Source: Helicobacter rodentium ATCC 700285 (GTDB taxonomy: Bacteria; Campylobacterota; Campylobacteria; Campylobacterales; Helicobacteraceae). From it: 59,039 nt of DNA. The stretch spans positions 1 through 59,039 of the forward strand of contig NZ_JHWC01000011.1 in the NCBI RefSeq assembly GCF_000687535.1, in the 5' to 3' direction. Made by a program: the position numbers and the translations under genes. Shown piece after piece: positions 44,086 to 53,227 of the stretch. The notes under the pieces are model-generated. The model did no database searches. It was not told where the DNA came from and was given only the letters and a program-made list of their open reading frames with translations. Each line of letters starts with the position of its first letter. Position 1 is the first letter of the stretch.

Positions 44086-45099
44086 ATGAACTACATAGGC
44101 TCTAAATTCAAACTCTCTCACTTTTTGCAAACAAGCATAGAATCCGCGCTGCAAAAAGCTAATGCAAAGCCCCTTAAAGATTCTATCTTTTGTGATATGT
44201 TTGCTGGAACTGCAGTAGTTGGGAGGCTTTTTAAAGCACAAGTCAAGCAGATTATCAGCAACGATAAGGAATATTATAGCTTTATCTTGGCGCAAAATTA
44301 TATCGGCAATCATCAAAAACTAGCCCGATCTAATGAGCTGCTAAGCATTCTTAATGATACGATTCAAACGCCACCACAAAAGGGCAAAATCTATACTTAC
44401 TATGCGCTTGGTTCTGGGAGTGGGAGGCAATATTTTAGCGATGAAAACGCACAAAGGATTGACGCTGTGCGCTCTCAAATTGCGCAATGGAAAGAGGAAA
44501 AATTCATCAACAACCAAGAATATTATTTTCTCCTTGCCTCTCTTTTGGAATCCGCCGATAAGGTTGCAAACACCGCTTCCGTGTATGGAGCGTTTTTAAA
44601 GCGGCTTAAAAGAAGTGCGCACAAAGCCTTTGTTTTAAATCCTGCAGAGTTTGAATATAATGAAAACGAACATTTGGTATTTAATGAGGACGCAAACACA
44701 CTTATTACCAAAATAAAGGGCGATATTCTCTACCTTGACCCGCCTTATAATGCGCGAGAATATGGTGCGAATTATCATCTTTTAAACACGATTGCCTTGT
44801 ATGATGACTTTATCCCAAAGGGCAAGACAGGCTTGAGGGAGTATGAAAAGTCGGCTTGGTGCAAAAAGGCAAAAGTCGCGGACGCGCTAGAAAATCTCAT
44901 CAAAAATGCAAATTTTGAGTGGATTTTTTTAAGCTATAATGATGAGGGATTGCTTGGTTTAGGGCAGATTCAAGATATTTTTGAAAAATATGGCAAATAC
45001 TCTTTTGTTACCCAAAAGCACCAGCGGTTTAAGGCAGATTCTAAACGAATCCAAAAGCAAGATTCCACTTTGGAATATCTGCATATTTTAAGAAAGTGA
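44086..45099 (+). CDS. DNA adenine (N6) methyltransferase, class D12
   Basis: Modification enzyme of the restriction system, 337 residues. N-terminal 'MNYIGSKFKLSHFLQTSI' is the SAM-binding start of D12/Dam-type enzymes; 'IFCDMFAGTAVVGRLFKA' (FAGT), 'QIISNDKEYYSFILAQNY', and the catalytic 'GDILYLDPPYNAREYGANYH' (DPPY). The target site cannot be read from sequence. It starts right after the nuclease stop and converges on the merR remnant with a 12-nt overlap. Confidence 0.92.
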   Translation: MNYIGSKFKLSHFLQTSIESALQKANAKPLKDSIFCDMFAGTAVVGRLFKAQVKQIISNDKEYYSFILAQNYIGNHQKLARSNELLSILNDTIQTPPQKGKIYTYYALGSGSGRQYFSDENAQRIDAVRSQIAQWKEEKFINNQEYYFLLASLLESADKVANTASVYGAFLKRLKRSAHKAFVLNPAEFEYNENEHLVFNEDANTLITKIKGDILYLDPPYNAREYGANYHLLNTIALYDDFIPKGKTGLREYEKSAWCKKAKVADALENLIKNANFEWIFLSYNDEGLLGLGQIQDIFEKYGKYSFVTQKHQRFKADSKRIQKQDSTLEYLHILRK

Positions 45100-45526
45100 A
45101 TTTAGATTTATCTTTTTTCTCATTGCCCTTTTGCACTCACTGAAGCTAGAATGCCGATAATCCGCTCCATTTTCAATCAAATCTACATAAAGCTGTTCTT
45201 TGTATTCAAGCATTGCAATATTTTCTTGTGCTTGTGCAAGTTGTGCGAGATTCTTTTTCTTTTGAGCTTGAATGATTTTTAGTCGTTCTCTTAATGTATC
45301 ATCGCCTTTCTCACACAAATCTTTGTAATACTTAAGCTCTTTGATACTCATTCCAAGCTCACGATAAAGGTTTCCAACACAGCCAATCAATATCTTTTTG
45401 ATTAAAAAGCCGCACACTATTTTTATCCTTATAAATGTTTGGAAAAAGTCCCTTATCCAACCAAAAACGAATCCTGCGTGAGGGAATGCCACTTTTATGC
45501 TCTGCTTCTAAAATCGTATAAGTCAT
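45088..45526 (-). pseudogene. MerR-family transcriptional regulator with a frameshift
   Basis: The ATG at 45526 (RBS GGAGT) starts 'MTYTILEAEHKSGIPSRRIR', a winged helix-turn-helix of the MerR type, continuing 'FWLDKGLFPNIYKDKNSVRL' and 'FNQKDIDWLCW', then stops at a TGA about 7 codons later. Shifting frame near 45374-45380 restores the rest: 'NLYRELGMSIKELKYYKDLC', a dimerisation coiled coil ('KKNLAQLAQAQENIAMLEYK') and a stop at 45088. Alignment with 'W-I-x-F-I-x-x-L-R-x-T-G-M' of relatives suggests a 2-bp loss. The C-terminus lacks metal-binding Cys, so it belongs with the NmlR/AdhR-like sensors of electrophiles. It has its own MerR-type promoter, so it was probably autoregulated. Confidence 0.82.
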
Positions 45527-45575
45527 TTAAACTCCTTTTAAAAGTTTTAGCCAAGTTTGAAGTTTGCGAAATGGC

Positions 45576-45606
45576 ATTATAAATCCTAACACTTAGTGTT
45601 TGTCAA
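45576..45606 (-). promoter_or_regulatory. MerR-type promoter F, upstream of the merR-like gene
   Basis: Minus-strand TTGACA (45601-45606), 19-bp spacer with a 13-bp perfect palindrome (aacact-a-agtgtt), TATAAT (45576-45581), 50 nt from the ATG. The most symmetric copy of the set. Confidence 0.82.
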
Positions 45607-45612
45607 GGGCAA

Positions 45613-46239
45613 TCAAACAGATAATTCAGATTCTTTGAGCTTTTGCAACAATTCCTCTGCGCTAGTAAATTCATTCTCTTTTAAGGCGGATTCATTCCAT
45701 TTAGCTTGGAGATAAGGAATCCCGGCATTTTGTGCTGCTCCCTCATCTTTTATGCAATTTCCTACAAATACAGACTTTGCAAAGGGGGCATTTTGCAAGA
45801 TAAGATGAATCATCATTGGATTGGGTTTAGATTCTATTGTAGCGTTTGTGCCGATGATTGCATCAAAATATTCCTCCAATTTATGCCTTTGCAAAATAGG
45901 CTTTAAGGCGGATTGTGGGGCATTAGAAGCAAGGGCTAAAAAGTAATTTCTTTCTTTGCAAGTTTTTAGCATTGCACGCACACCCTCAAACAGCACCGCA
46001 CTTTCGTAATATTTATCAAAATAGGATTCAAAACCTACTTTATAGCTTTTATGCGGAAAATTGTCTATATGATAAAAAATCTTTGCACAATTTAAATTGG
46101 GCGTGTGAATCGCGTGTTTGATGTCTTTATGAGAGAGCATAGGAAGCCCTTTATCTTTCCTAATGGCGTTAATGGCTTCACAGATTGCATTTTCACTATC
46201 TAGCAGTGTCCCGTCCATATCAAAAATAACATTTATCAT
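45613..46239 (-). CDS. HAD-superfamily phosphatase (phosphoglycolate-phosphatase-like)
   Basis: A 208-residue hydrolase with HAD motif I 'VIFDMDGTLLDSENAICEAI', motif II/III 'FLALASNAPQSALKPIL' and 'ESKPNPMMIHL', and motif IV 'VFVGNCIKDEGAAQNAGIP' (GNxxxDE variant). A helical cap lies between residues 15 and 85. It most resembles Gph/PGP-like phosphatases; the substrate is not certain. It lies 15 nt after the methyltransferase gene on the same strand. Confidence 0.85.
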   Translation of the reverse strand: MINVIFDMDGTLLDSENAICEAINAIRKDKGLPMLSHKDIKHAIHTPNLNCAKIFYHIDNFPHKSYKVGFESYFDKYYESAVLFEGVRAMLKTCKERNYFLALASNAPQSALKPILQRHKLEEYFDAIIGTNATIESKPNPMMIHLILQNAPFAKSVFVGNCIKDEGAAQNAGIPYLQAKWNESALKENEFTSAEELLQKLKESELSV

Positions 46240-46254
46240 CTCTGTCCTCCTATG

Positions 46255-47715
46255 CTAATTTTGCAGAATCCCTAGTGTTTTGTAAAGCGCAAGTTCGTTT
46301 AAAAACTGCTCCACTAAATCCTCAAAAGATTCTTGTAAATTTGGAATTGCATTGCGGACAAATTGCATTAGGGATTCCTTTTTGCAAACTCCTTGTGTGT
46401 AGCCCTTTAGACAAACCCAAGTAATAGGTTCTATAAAAATGCCCCCAATCAAAGGGGAAGCGAGAAAGGGCTTAAGAAGCGTGGTTTGTTCCGCAAAAAG
46501 CAGTTGATTGTAGGCGTTTGCTTGTGCTTTGGCTTTTAAAGTCATCGTCCTTGTGGGGTGGATTGCCTCTTGTGTCATTAACGCACAAAGAATAGGCAAC
46601 AGGGTTTCTTGTTCAAGATTCGAGGATTCTATGAGGTTTTGCAAAGTCTTTGGCGCATAAGAATCCCTAGCAAAAAATTCTAAAATCTGCATACAAAGCG
46701 TTTGTAGAATCGGTGGTATGCTTAATTGCAATAATGCAAGAGGCTTAAGCAGGACAAAAGAGGTTTGCAAAAGCCTTGTGTCGCGCTCTTTTTGTGTGAG
46801 CTTTTCCCCTCTCCTCATAAAAATATCCATTCTAAAGGATTCATTTAAAAAATAATCCTTGAGTTGCTCTTGCAATGTAGAATCCTTAACTTGCGTTAAG
46901 AGTGCTTGTTGCTCCTGCGTGAAAGTCTGCGGGTCAAAATTCCACATTAGTTTCGCACTACACGCAAACGCGCATTGCACTTCAGCCATAAAGTGCGCCA
47001 TTTGACTAAAGAATACACAATGCCAATCTTTGTTAAAAAATTCGTGGCACAGATAGTTTGTTTCTCTTGTTTGCAAAGTATGATACATTTCTTGTGTGCG
47101 AGGATTCTGTTCTATATAAAGAGGATTGGATTCAAAAAGTTGTTTAGCAAAATGAATGCTTTGCTCTATTCTTTGTGCTTGGTTGCCTTGTGCGTTTTGC
47201 TCCACCAGTTTTAACAAATGGCGAAGAGAATATTTGCCCTCCCAACCCGGAAAGCAATTATAACTTACATAAACTATACCTTTTTCCTTTAGGTGTGTGG
47301 AGATAATTTCTAAAATCACCCTTTGATTTTCTTGACTAATCCAGCTCCAAACTCCGTGCAATACGATATAATCAAACTTAAGATTCTCTCTATCTAGCCT
47401 CTGTTTTAATTGTTCAAAATTGTCTTCATAGACTTTTGCGTTTGCTTTTGCGGCACAGATAAAACTTTGTGCATATTCACAATGGGCAGGAATGAAATCG
47501 TTTCCCACAAATCTCCCTTCGCTACAACTTGCATTAAGAGTAAGACTATTGCCTTTGCCAAATCCAAGCTCTAAATAATCAAAACTTGTAGAATCGTGGT
47601 GCGTGGGCGCGTCAAATCCTGCAAGGAGTAGGCAAAAATCTATCCATAGGGGATTGAGTGCTGGGATAAAATCATTGACATATTCTAACTCTGTGGCATA
47701 ACCATACGATTCCAT
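46255..47715 (-). CDS. SAM methyltransferase with C-terminal methyltransferase-regulatory domain
   Basis: A 486-residue cytosolic protein. The N-terminal Rossmann methyltransferase covers about 1-185: 'FDYLELGFGKGNSLTLNASC', 'FVGNDFIPAHCEYAQSFI', 'FDYIVLHGVWSWISQENQRV', 'GIVYVSYNCFPGWEG'. The last motif and the following helical region (about 190-480) match the bacterial 'methyltransferase regulatory domain' family. Substrate unknown. It precedes the HAD gene by 15 nt. A -10 box is at 47779-47784. Confidence 0.82.
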   Translation of the reverse strand: MESYGYATELEYVNDFIPALNPLWIDFCLLLAGFDAPTHHDSTSFDYLELGFGKGNSLTLNASCSEGRFVGNDFIPAHCEYAQSFICAAKANAKVYEDNFEQLKQRLDRENLKFDYIVLHGVWSWISQENQRVILEIISTHLKEKGIVYVSYNCFPGWEGKYSLRHLLKLVEQNAQGNQAQRIEQSIHFAKQLFESNPLYIEQNPRTQEMYHTLQTRETNYLCHEFFNKDWHCVFFSQMAHFMAEVQCAFACSAKLMWNFDPQTFTQEQQALLTQVKDSTLQEQLKDYFLNESFRMDIFMRRGEKLTQKERDTRLLQTSFVLLKPLALLQLSIPPILQTLCMQILEFFARDSYAPKTLQNLIESSNLEQETLLPILCALMTQEAIHPTRTMTLKAKAQANAYNQLLFAEQTTLLKPFLASPLIGGIFIEPITWVCLKGYTQGVCKKESLMQFVRNAIPNLQESFEDLVEQFLNELALYKTLGILQN

Positions 47716-47778
47716 TTTGTCCCTTTACTTAAGGTTGCCTTGCTGTTTCTTTGGACTATTAAAGCAATGAAAGGCAAA

Positions 47779-47784
47779 ATTATA
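47779..47784 (-). promoter_or_regulatory. Extended -10 (TGTGCTATAAT) for the methyltransferase-HAD unit
   Basis: Minus-strand TATAAT preceded by TGTGC, 63 nt upstream of the ATG at 47715. The remainder of the gap to 47917 shows no gene. Confidence 0.5.
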
Positions 47785-47917
47785 GCACATTCCTTTATTC
47801 TACGCTTTTGGGGAGTGCGTTTCTGTTTTGTTTGCCCCATTCACACATAGCAACCAAAATAGGAATCAAAGTTTTATAAATCAATACCCTTGCTCCGCAA
47901 AGGGGCTTTGTGTGGAA

Positions 47918-49075
47918 TCATTGAAAAATCCATTGTTTATAATGGGGTAGTTGCGATTCTATGGAGAACTTACACGCTTGAGATTGTAAGGATTTGGCAA
48001 AAAAGTTTGGTTTTGCATAAAGGAATCGCATTGCAAACACCATAGAATCCTTATCGTTTAGGGGGATTGTGATTCCGCCCTTGCCTATTTCGCAATGTTT
48101 TTGCGCATCTATAAATTCTCCTTGTGGTGCTAAAATCTCACGCGGAGCGCAATTAGTCGTAATAATTGGAATTTTTAAACTTAAAGATTCCACAAGCACA
48201 TTAGGAAAGCCCTCGTGATTGGAAGCAAACACAAAACAATCCGCAACACTTAAGGGCGCATAAGGATTGGGAGTTTGCCCTAGCAAATGCACACAGGATT
48301 CTAACTCTAGTGCTTTAATTTGCTCCTCTAGCGCATTTCTTTTTTCACCCTCGCCGAGAATAAACAAATCTGCCATTTCTTTAAATTCTCGCATACAATC
48401 TATGATTAAGCGGTGGTTTTTTCCGCTATCTAGTCGCCCAATACTGATAAAGATAAATCTGCCTTGCGCCTTTTTTGCTAAAATTTTTTCTTTCAAGGAG
48501 GAATCTTCTAGGCTTTGTGTGGCGATTTTTGTTAAATCAAAAAAGTTTGTTAGTAAAGTGAGTTTATCCTCCAAGATTCCGAAATTTTCTTTTAAATCTA
48601 GCAAGTTTTGTGGAGAGTTTGCACTGATTTTGTCCGCTTTGTTGTAAAGCAAGGAGATAAGGAATCGGTTAATTTTAGAGGAGGGATTTGAGTATCCATA
48701 TTGTTTGCTTGGGTGGCTTCGTTCGCAGATTAAAATTTTAGGGCTTTTGTGTGTCAATCTACAAAGCATACCCGCTAGAATATTAATATAATTAGGACGC
48801 GTCATTAAAGAGAGTGAAATATCACTATTTTGAATGATTCTGCGATATTTAAAAGCAAGCAAAGGAAGTTTAAGCAGTTTTTTAAATCCACTCTCTCTTG
48901 TTGTGTTATGCCCTAAAATGACCTTTTGCACACCTTTGGCAAGTGAATAATTATTTATATCCTCCAACAATACAAGGGTGATTTCATACTCATTAACTAA
49001 GTTTTCCAACAAAAGCGAGGTGATTCGCTCTGCACCACCTGCGCCCAAGGAGTAAAGTAACACAACAAGCTTCAT
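47918..49075 (-). CDS. GT4 glycosyltransferase, PglJ/PglH-like
   Basis: A 385-residue cytosolic/peripheral glycosyltransferase of family GT4. The opening 'LVVLLYSLGAGGAERITSLL' and 'LSLMTRPNYINILAGMLCRL', 'ILICERSHPSKQYGYSNPSS' closely recall C. jejuni PglJ, which adds GalNAc to the lipid-linked N-glycan. Donor site: 'FIFISIGRLDSGKNHRLIID', 'VADCFVFASNHEGFPNVLVE' (E-x7-E). It overlaps the upstream GT4 gene by 4 nt. Donor sugar and linkage are inferred only. Confidence 0.85.
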   Translation of the reverse strand: MKLVVLLYSLGAGGAERITSLLLENLVNEYEITLVLLEDINNYSLAKGVQKVILGHNTTRESGFKKLLKLPLLAFKYRRIIQNSDISLSLMTRPNYINILAGMLCRLTHKSPKILICERSHPSKQYGYSNPSSKINRFLISLLYNKADKISANSPQNLLDLKENFGILEDKLTLLTNFFDLTKIATQSLEDSSLKEKILAKKAQGRFIFISIGRLDSGKNHRLIIDCMREFKEMADLFILGEGEKRNALEEQIKALELESCVHLLGQTPNPYAPLSVADCFVFASNHEGFPNVLVESLSLKIPIITTNCAPREILAPQGEFIDAQKHCEIGKGGITIPLNDKDSMVFAMRFLYAKPNFFAKSLQSQACKFSIESQLPHYKQWIFQ

Positions 49076-50289
49076 TGCGATAAATCTTGCCTTGAGTTTT
49101 TATCGGAAATATCTTGTTTGTCTATGTTTAGGGATTCTAAAGTTTTAGATTGCACTAAATGCGTTAAGATTTTCGAGGTTTTACTCACCATTGATTCTAC
49201 GCTAAATTGCTCTACAATGTGTTTTCGTGCGGAATTTTTGAGAGATTCTAATTGACTAGAGTTGTGTAGCAAATAGAGAGATTCTAGGCATTTTAATGCG
49301 CTTTTATCATCTCTTGGAGAAAAGGAGAAACAATAGGAATCTTGCCCAAAATCCGCAATCGTTTTGCTCTCTCCCACATCGCTAACGATAGGCACACAAC
49401 CACACGACATTCCCTCTGCAATGGAATTAGAAAAACTCTCCGTATAAGATGTAGAAAGTATGCAATCAAAAAGAGGGTAATAAGCCTCCACATCGTTTTT
49501 TGCTCCTAGAAACAGGACTTGATGTTGAGTTTCACCCAAAATCTTTAAACATTCTTTTAAAATTTTCTCATCGCACTTTCCAAGCGAAACAAAAGCAATT
49601 TCTGTATTTCCTTGTGCCTTTTGTTGTTCTATAAACCCTTTTGCAATATGCGCAAATAATGGATAATCCTTGACTTTGTCCATTCGCGCAACGATTCCAA
49701 AAACAAATGTATTTTCTGTAAATCCAAGCTCTTTTTTAAATCGCTGAATATCTCTTCTGTGGAATCGCTCTGTATCAATTCCATTATAAACTACAAGGGC
49801 TTTTTTCATATAGTAGCCTTTGGACTGATAAAAGCTTAGCGCATCATAAGAGTTACAAAGAATCGCATCAGCAAAGCGACTTAAAAATTTCTGTGTATAA
49901 AAATAAAGCTTAGAGGCTAAACCAAGCTTGTTTAGCTCAATGGCGCTAGAACGGAATCCAAAGATAACTTTAGCTCCCAAAAATGGGCTACAAAGCCGAC
50001 TAAAGACATTCATTTCAGGCATAAAAGCATAAATGCAATGCGGTCTGAATTCTTTAATAACTTTGCGATAGGAGAACAAAAAGCCTATATCACTGCGTCC
50101 TTTTTTGTGCAAACAAATATGCGGAATCCCTGCGATTTCATATTCTAAACGTCCGCCACCATAAAGTGTGCAAAGCCGCAATTCTATTTCAGGGCATTTG
50201 GCAAGTTCTTTTGCAAGAAGCACCCATTGTCTTTCTGCGCCACCAAAATTTAAAGAACGGATAGCTAATAAGATTTTAATTGGTTTCAT
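49072..50289 (-). CDS. GT4 glycosyltransferase
   Basis: A 405-residue GT4 enzyme: 'ILLAIRSLNFGGAERQWVLL', 'FVFGIVARMDKVKDYPLFAH', 'YPLFDCILSTSYTESFSNSI', 'AEGMSCGCVPIVSDVGES'. Second of three glycosyltransferases downstream of pglK, in an operon with almost no spacing. The C-terminus has an extra charged tail ('LESLNIDKQDISDKNSRQDL'). Sugar specificity unknown. Confidence 0.88.
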   Translation of the reverse strand: MKPIKILLAIRSLNFGGAERQWVLLAKELAKCPEIELRLCTLYGGGRLEYEIAGIPHICLHKKGRSDIGFLFSYRKVIKEFRPHCIYAFMPEMNVFSRLCSPFLGAKVIFGFRSSAIELNKLGLASKLYFYTQKFLSRFADAILCNSYDALSFYQSKGYYMKKALVVYNGIDTERFHRRDIQRFKKELGFTENTFVFGIVARMDKVKDYPLFAHIAKGFIEQQKAQGNTEIAFVSLGKCDEKILKECLKILGETQHQVLFLGAKNDVEAYYPLFDCILSTSYTESFSNSIAEGMSCGCVPIVSDVGESKTIADFGQDSYCFSFSPRDDKSALKCLESLYLLHNSSQLESLKNSARKHIVEQFSVESMVSKTSKILTHLVQSKTLESLNIDKQDISDKNSRQDLSQ

Positions 50290-50292
50290 TGG

Positions 50293-51288
50293 TTATTTCT
50301 CAACCCTTTGACGAATTTTTAACTTTGGCAAGAAAGAAGTGGGCAAAAACAAACAAGCAAAGGCTTGTATTGCGAGCCAATTTGGATAAATTGCCAAACT
50401 TTGTAAGATTTTTTTAAAAGATTTTTTGCGGTCTCCTCCTTGACGATAAAGCAATGCTGCAATGGCGCAAAGCTTTGCTAAATGGCTTGGGCAATGCTTT
50501 AAACGCTCTTTATAAAAAAGCAAAATGTCTTGCTCATAGTTTTTTACCATTTCTAAAGGCTTATATTTGAGACTTTGCGTAAGCGATTCTGCGTGGATTC
50601 TATAAAATTTCAAAGGTTTATGAATATAATAGCAAGGACGTTGTTTGTGGAGTTTTAGCCATAATAACCCCATATTTCCCCTTTGCAGGTTTTCATTAAA
50701 ACGCCTTTGCCCAAGCAGTTTGCGCTCAAACAATGTTACAAACTCCCCATCTAGGCGACCTGCAAGTACTTCTTGAAAGCTAATCTCACGCGATTCATCT
50801 AGCCCTTGTCCAGAGAGGAATCCATCATCACTTCTTGTGCAATTTGCGATAATAATGCCATATTGTTTATCAAAGCGCAAATAAACTTCTACCATTTGCG
50901 AAATCGCCTCTTTAAACAGCAAATCATCATCATCTAAAAGCAACAAGAGTTCTCCACTTGCATAATCTAATCCATTATTGCGATTACCAGCACTTCCGTG
51001 TGTCCTTGCATTGCGCACGACTTTTATTGAGGGATTGTCTTTTGCGTATTCCCCTGCAATGTTAAAGGTGTTATCTTCAGAGCCATCATCGCTTACGATA
51101 ATCTCCAAATTTGGATAGTCTTGTTCCAAAATGCTTTCAATGGATTCTGTGAAAAAATACTCCCGATTGTAAGTCGTTAAAATCACGCTAATCTTTGGAA
51201 ATTGTGGATTCTGCGGAACCTCATCTAATAGTTTTTGGCTAAATTCTTGTGGCAAGTCTTTAATGTCAAATGTATGAGAAGGATTCAT
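50293..51288 (-). CDS. GT2 glycosyltransferase (PglI-like position)
   Basis: A 331-residue family GT2 enzyme of GT-A fold: 'PKISVILTTYNREYFFTESI', 'NLEIIVSDDGSEDNTFNIAG', 'GSAGNRNNGLDYASGELLLL' and the metal-binding 'LDDDDLL'. Later 'RLDGEFVTLFERKLLGQRRF' and a C-terminal hydrophobic, basic stretch. In C. jejuni the only GT2 of the N-glycan locus is PglI, which adds the branching glucose; this could be its counterpart, but similarity is general. Confidence 0.85.
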   Translation of the reverse strand: MNPSHTFDIKDLPQEFSQKLLDEVPQNPQFPKISVILTTYNREYFFTESIESILEQDYPNLEIIVSDDGSEDNTFNIAGEYAKDNPSIKVVRNARTHGSAGNRNNGLDYASGELLLLLDDDDLLFKEAISQMVEVYLRFDKQYGIIIANCTRSDDGFLSGQGLDESREISFQEVLAGRLDGEFVTLFERKLLGQRRFNENLQRGNMGLLWLKLHKQRPCYYIHKPLKFYRIHAESLTQSLKYKPLEMVKNYEQDILLFYKERLKHCPSHLAKLCAIAALLYRQGGDRKKSFKKILQSLAIYPNWLAIQAFACLFLPTSFLPKLKIRQRVEK

Positions 51289-51345
51289 TCTTTAACCCCT
51301 TTCTTAAAAACATTAATATCGGCTAAAAATCTTAAAACTAAATGT

Positions 51346-53049
51346 TTAAATTTCTGCATAAGAAACCTTTTTTAAACTTCCATTTTGCAAACGATAGACA
51401 GAATCGCAATGCGCAATAGTGCTTAGTCGGTGTGCAATGATAAGCAATGTTTTATCCTTGGCGATTCTATAAATCTCTTCCATAATCTTTGCCTCCACTT
51501 CCATATCTAACGCACTTGTCGCCTCATCTAGCACAAGGATTTCAGGATCCCCATAGAGCGCACGCGCAATGGCAATGCGCTGTTTTTGCCCCCCACTAAG
51601 TGCAATACCACCATCTCCAACTTGCGTTTGCAAACCCTCTTTTGCCTGTAAAAAATCATAAATCTTCGCACTTTTTAGGCAAGTAATGATTTTTTCTTCA
51701 TCAAATTCTCTCCCAAAAGAAACATTTTCTGCCACACTTCCAGCAAACAAATAGACATTTTGTGGGATATAGCCTATTTTGCTACGCCAACTTTTTAAAT
51801 TTGTTTCGTTAATTTTAACATTATCTGCACAAATTGTTCCACTTTTTGGAGAAAGCAAGCCAATAATACAATCCACCAATGTGCTTTTGCCACTTCCAGA
51901 TTCTCCAATAAAGGCGACTTTCTCACCTTTGTGAATCGTGAGATTAATTTCCTTTAGCACAAGTTTTTGTTGATAACCAAAAGAGAGATTCTCTAGTTTA
52001 ATTTCTTCTTTAAATTCCGCCACACTATCGCCTAGCTCCTGTGTTTGTATTTTTAAATCTTGGTAGATAATCTCTAAAGAGCGGAAGTTAAATAGAATCT
52101 TATTGTAAGAATCTAAAATGCGATTAATAGAAGGTAAAAGACGATAGAGTGCCAATACATACATAGAAAGTAATGGCAAATAACTTGTTACATTGTTAGG
52201 GTTTTGGATAAACAAGTAAAGCACAACTAAAATCATCATACAAAACCCAACCGCCTCTAAAAGCAATCGTGGAATATGAAAAAAGGTTTGATTTTTAATG
52301 TTTGCCAAAGAATATCCGGACAAAGATTCCGAAAAATTCTGCCAAATAGAAACGCAATCGCCTTGAAGCTTAATAACTTTGTAGTTACCAAAGCTAGAGG
52401 AGAGTGTCTCAAAAAAGGCTTTTTGGTGTGATTCTTTTTCTCTGCCTTGCCTTTTGATTTTTAATGCGATAAAACGCGCCAAAAGGAATCCCAAAGTAAC
52501 CAAAATCAATGTGAGTCCAAGCGTTATTTTAAAATCCACAAACAATAAAGTGCCATAGATTAAAAGGACAACAAAAACTTCAGAAGTCATAAACAAAAAG
52601 GCTGCAAGTAGAATCGTAAGGTTATGCGCTTCAGTTGTAATGGTTTTTGTTAGGTAGCTAGTGTTTTTTGTGATAAATTCTTCATAATTCATTTTTAAAT
52701 AATTTTGGAATAGTTTTTTAACGATGAGATGATAGCGTCCAAAAGTAAAACGAGCCAAAAGATGTTGGTAGAGCAAATTAATAAAACTTCTAAAAATATA
52801 AAATATGAGCAAAGCAATACCAAACCAAAAAACAAATTCATAAGGGGAATGGAAGTTTAAAAGTTCGTAAAAAAAGGAAAAATAAGCCTTACTATGGATT
52901 AAGTTAAAATCACTTGCCACAGCAATAAAAGGGGCAATCGCCGAGATTCCAATTAACTCTACCATAGAAACAAGCAAGGAAAGCAAAAGCAAACCATAAA
53001 TGTAACGCCTATCGTAACTAGAGAGAATAAACTTGAGTTTTGAAAACAT
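51346..53049 (-). CDS. pglK: PglK-type ABC flippase for the lipid-linked oligosaccharide
   Basis: A 567-residue half-transporter with an N-terminal six-helix membrane domain and a C-terminal ATPase. It flips the undecaprenyl-PP glycan to the periplasmic face for PglB. Text follows C. jejuni PglK closely: 'FSKLKFILSSYDRRYIYGLL', 'AISAPFI/ISAIAPFIAVASDFN', 'LLARFTFGRYHLIVKKLFQN', 'MNYEEFITKNTSYLTKTITT'. ATPase: Walker A 'AFIGESGSGKSTLVDCIIGL', signature 'GGIALSGGQKQRIAIARAL', Walker B 'ILVLDEATSALD', and H-loop 'LLIIAHRLST'. I chose the ATG at 53049 with AAGG upstream, matching the C. jejuni start. It is the first gene of the glycan operon. Confidence 0.93.
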   Translation of the reverse strand: MFSKLKFILSSYDRRYIYGLLLLSLLVSMVELIGISAIAPFIAVASDFNLIHSKAYFSFFYELLNFHSPYEFVFWFGIALLIFYIFRSFINLLYQHLLARFTFGRYHLIVKKLFQNYLKMNYEEFITKNTSYLTKTITTEAHNLTILLAAFLFMTSEVFVVLLIYGTLLFVDFKITLGLTLILVTLGFLLARFIALKIKRQGREKESHQKAFFETLSSSFGNYKVIKLQGDCVSIWQNFSESLSGYSLANIKNQTFFHIPRLLLEAVGFCMMILVVLYLFIQNPNNVTSYLPLLSMYVLALYRLLPSINRILDSYNKILFNFRSLEIIYQDLKIQTQELGDSVAEFKEEIKLENLSFGYQQKLVLKEINLTIHKGEKVAFIGESGSGKSTLVDCIIGLLSPKSGTICADNVKINETNLKSWRSKIGYIPQNVYLFAGSVAENVSFGREFDEEKIITCLKSAKIYDFLQAKEGLQTQVGDGGIALSGGQKQRIAIARALYGDPEILVLDEATSALDMEVEAKIMEEIYRIAKDKTLLIIAHRLSTIAHCDSVYRLQNGSLKKVSYAEI

Positions 53050-53227
53050 AAAAGCCTTAAACAATAAAATAGTGTTATTTTACCAAACAAATTTTTAAGA
53101 TTGACAAGCTTCAAGCAGTATGCTAAAGATTTTGTTTTTTTGATTCAGAGAATCAATAGAATTATTAATTATTATTATTTATTTTAAATATTTTTTTAAT
53201 TGTATAAAATATCTTAATTTATGTGGT

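Noticed and set aside
35102-45606. The repeated 31-bp elements as a mobile or REP-type repeat family
   Set aside because: All five full copies and the shortened one have the same orientation, lie right before a gene start on that strand and contain perfect -35 and -10 boxes, so promoters explain them better.
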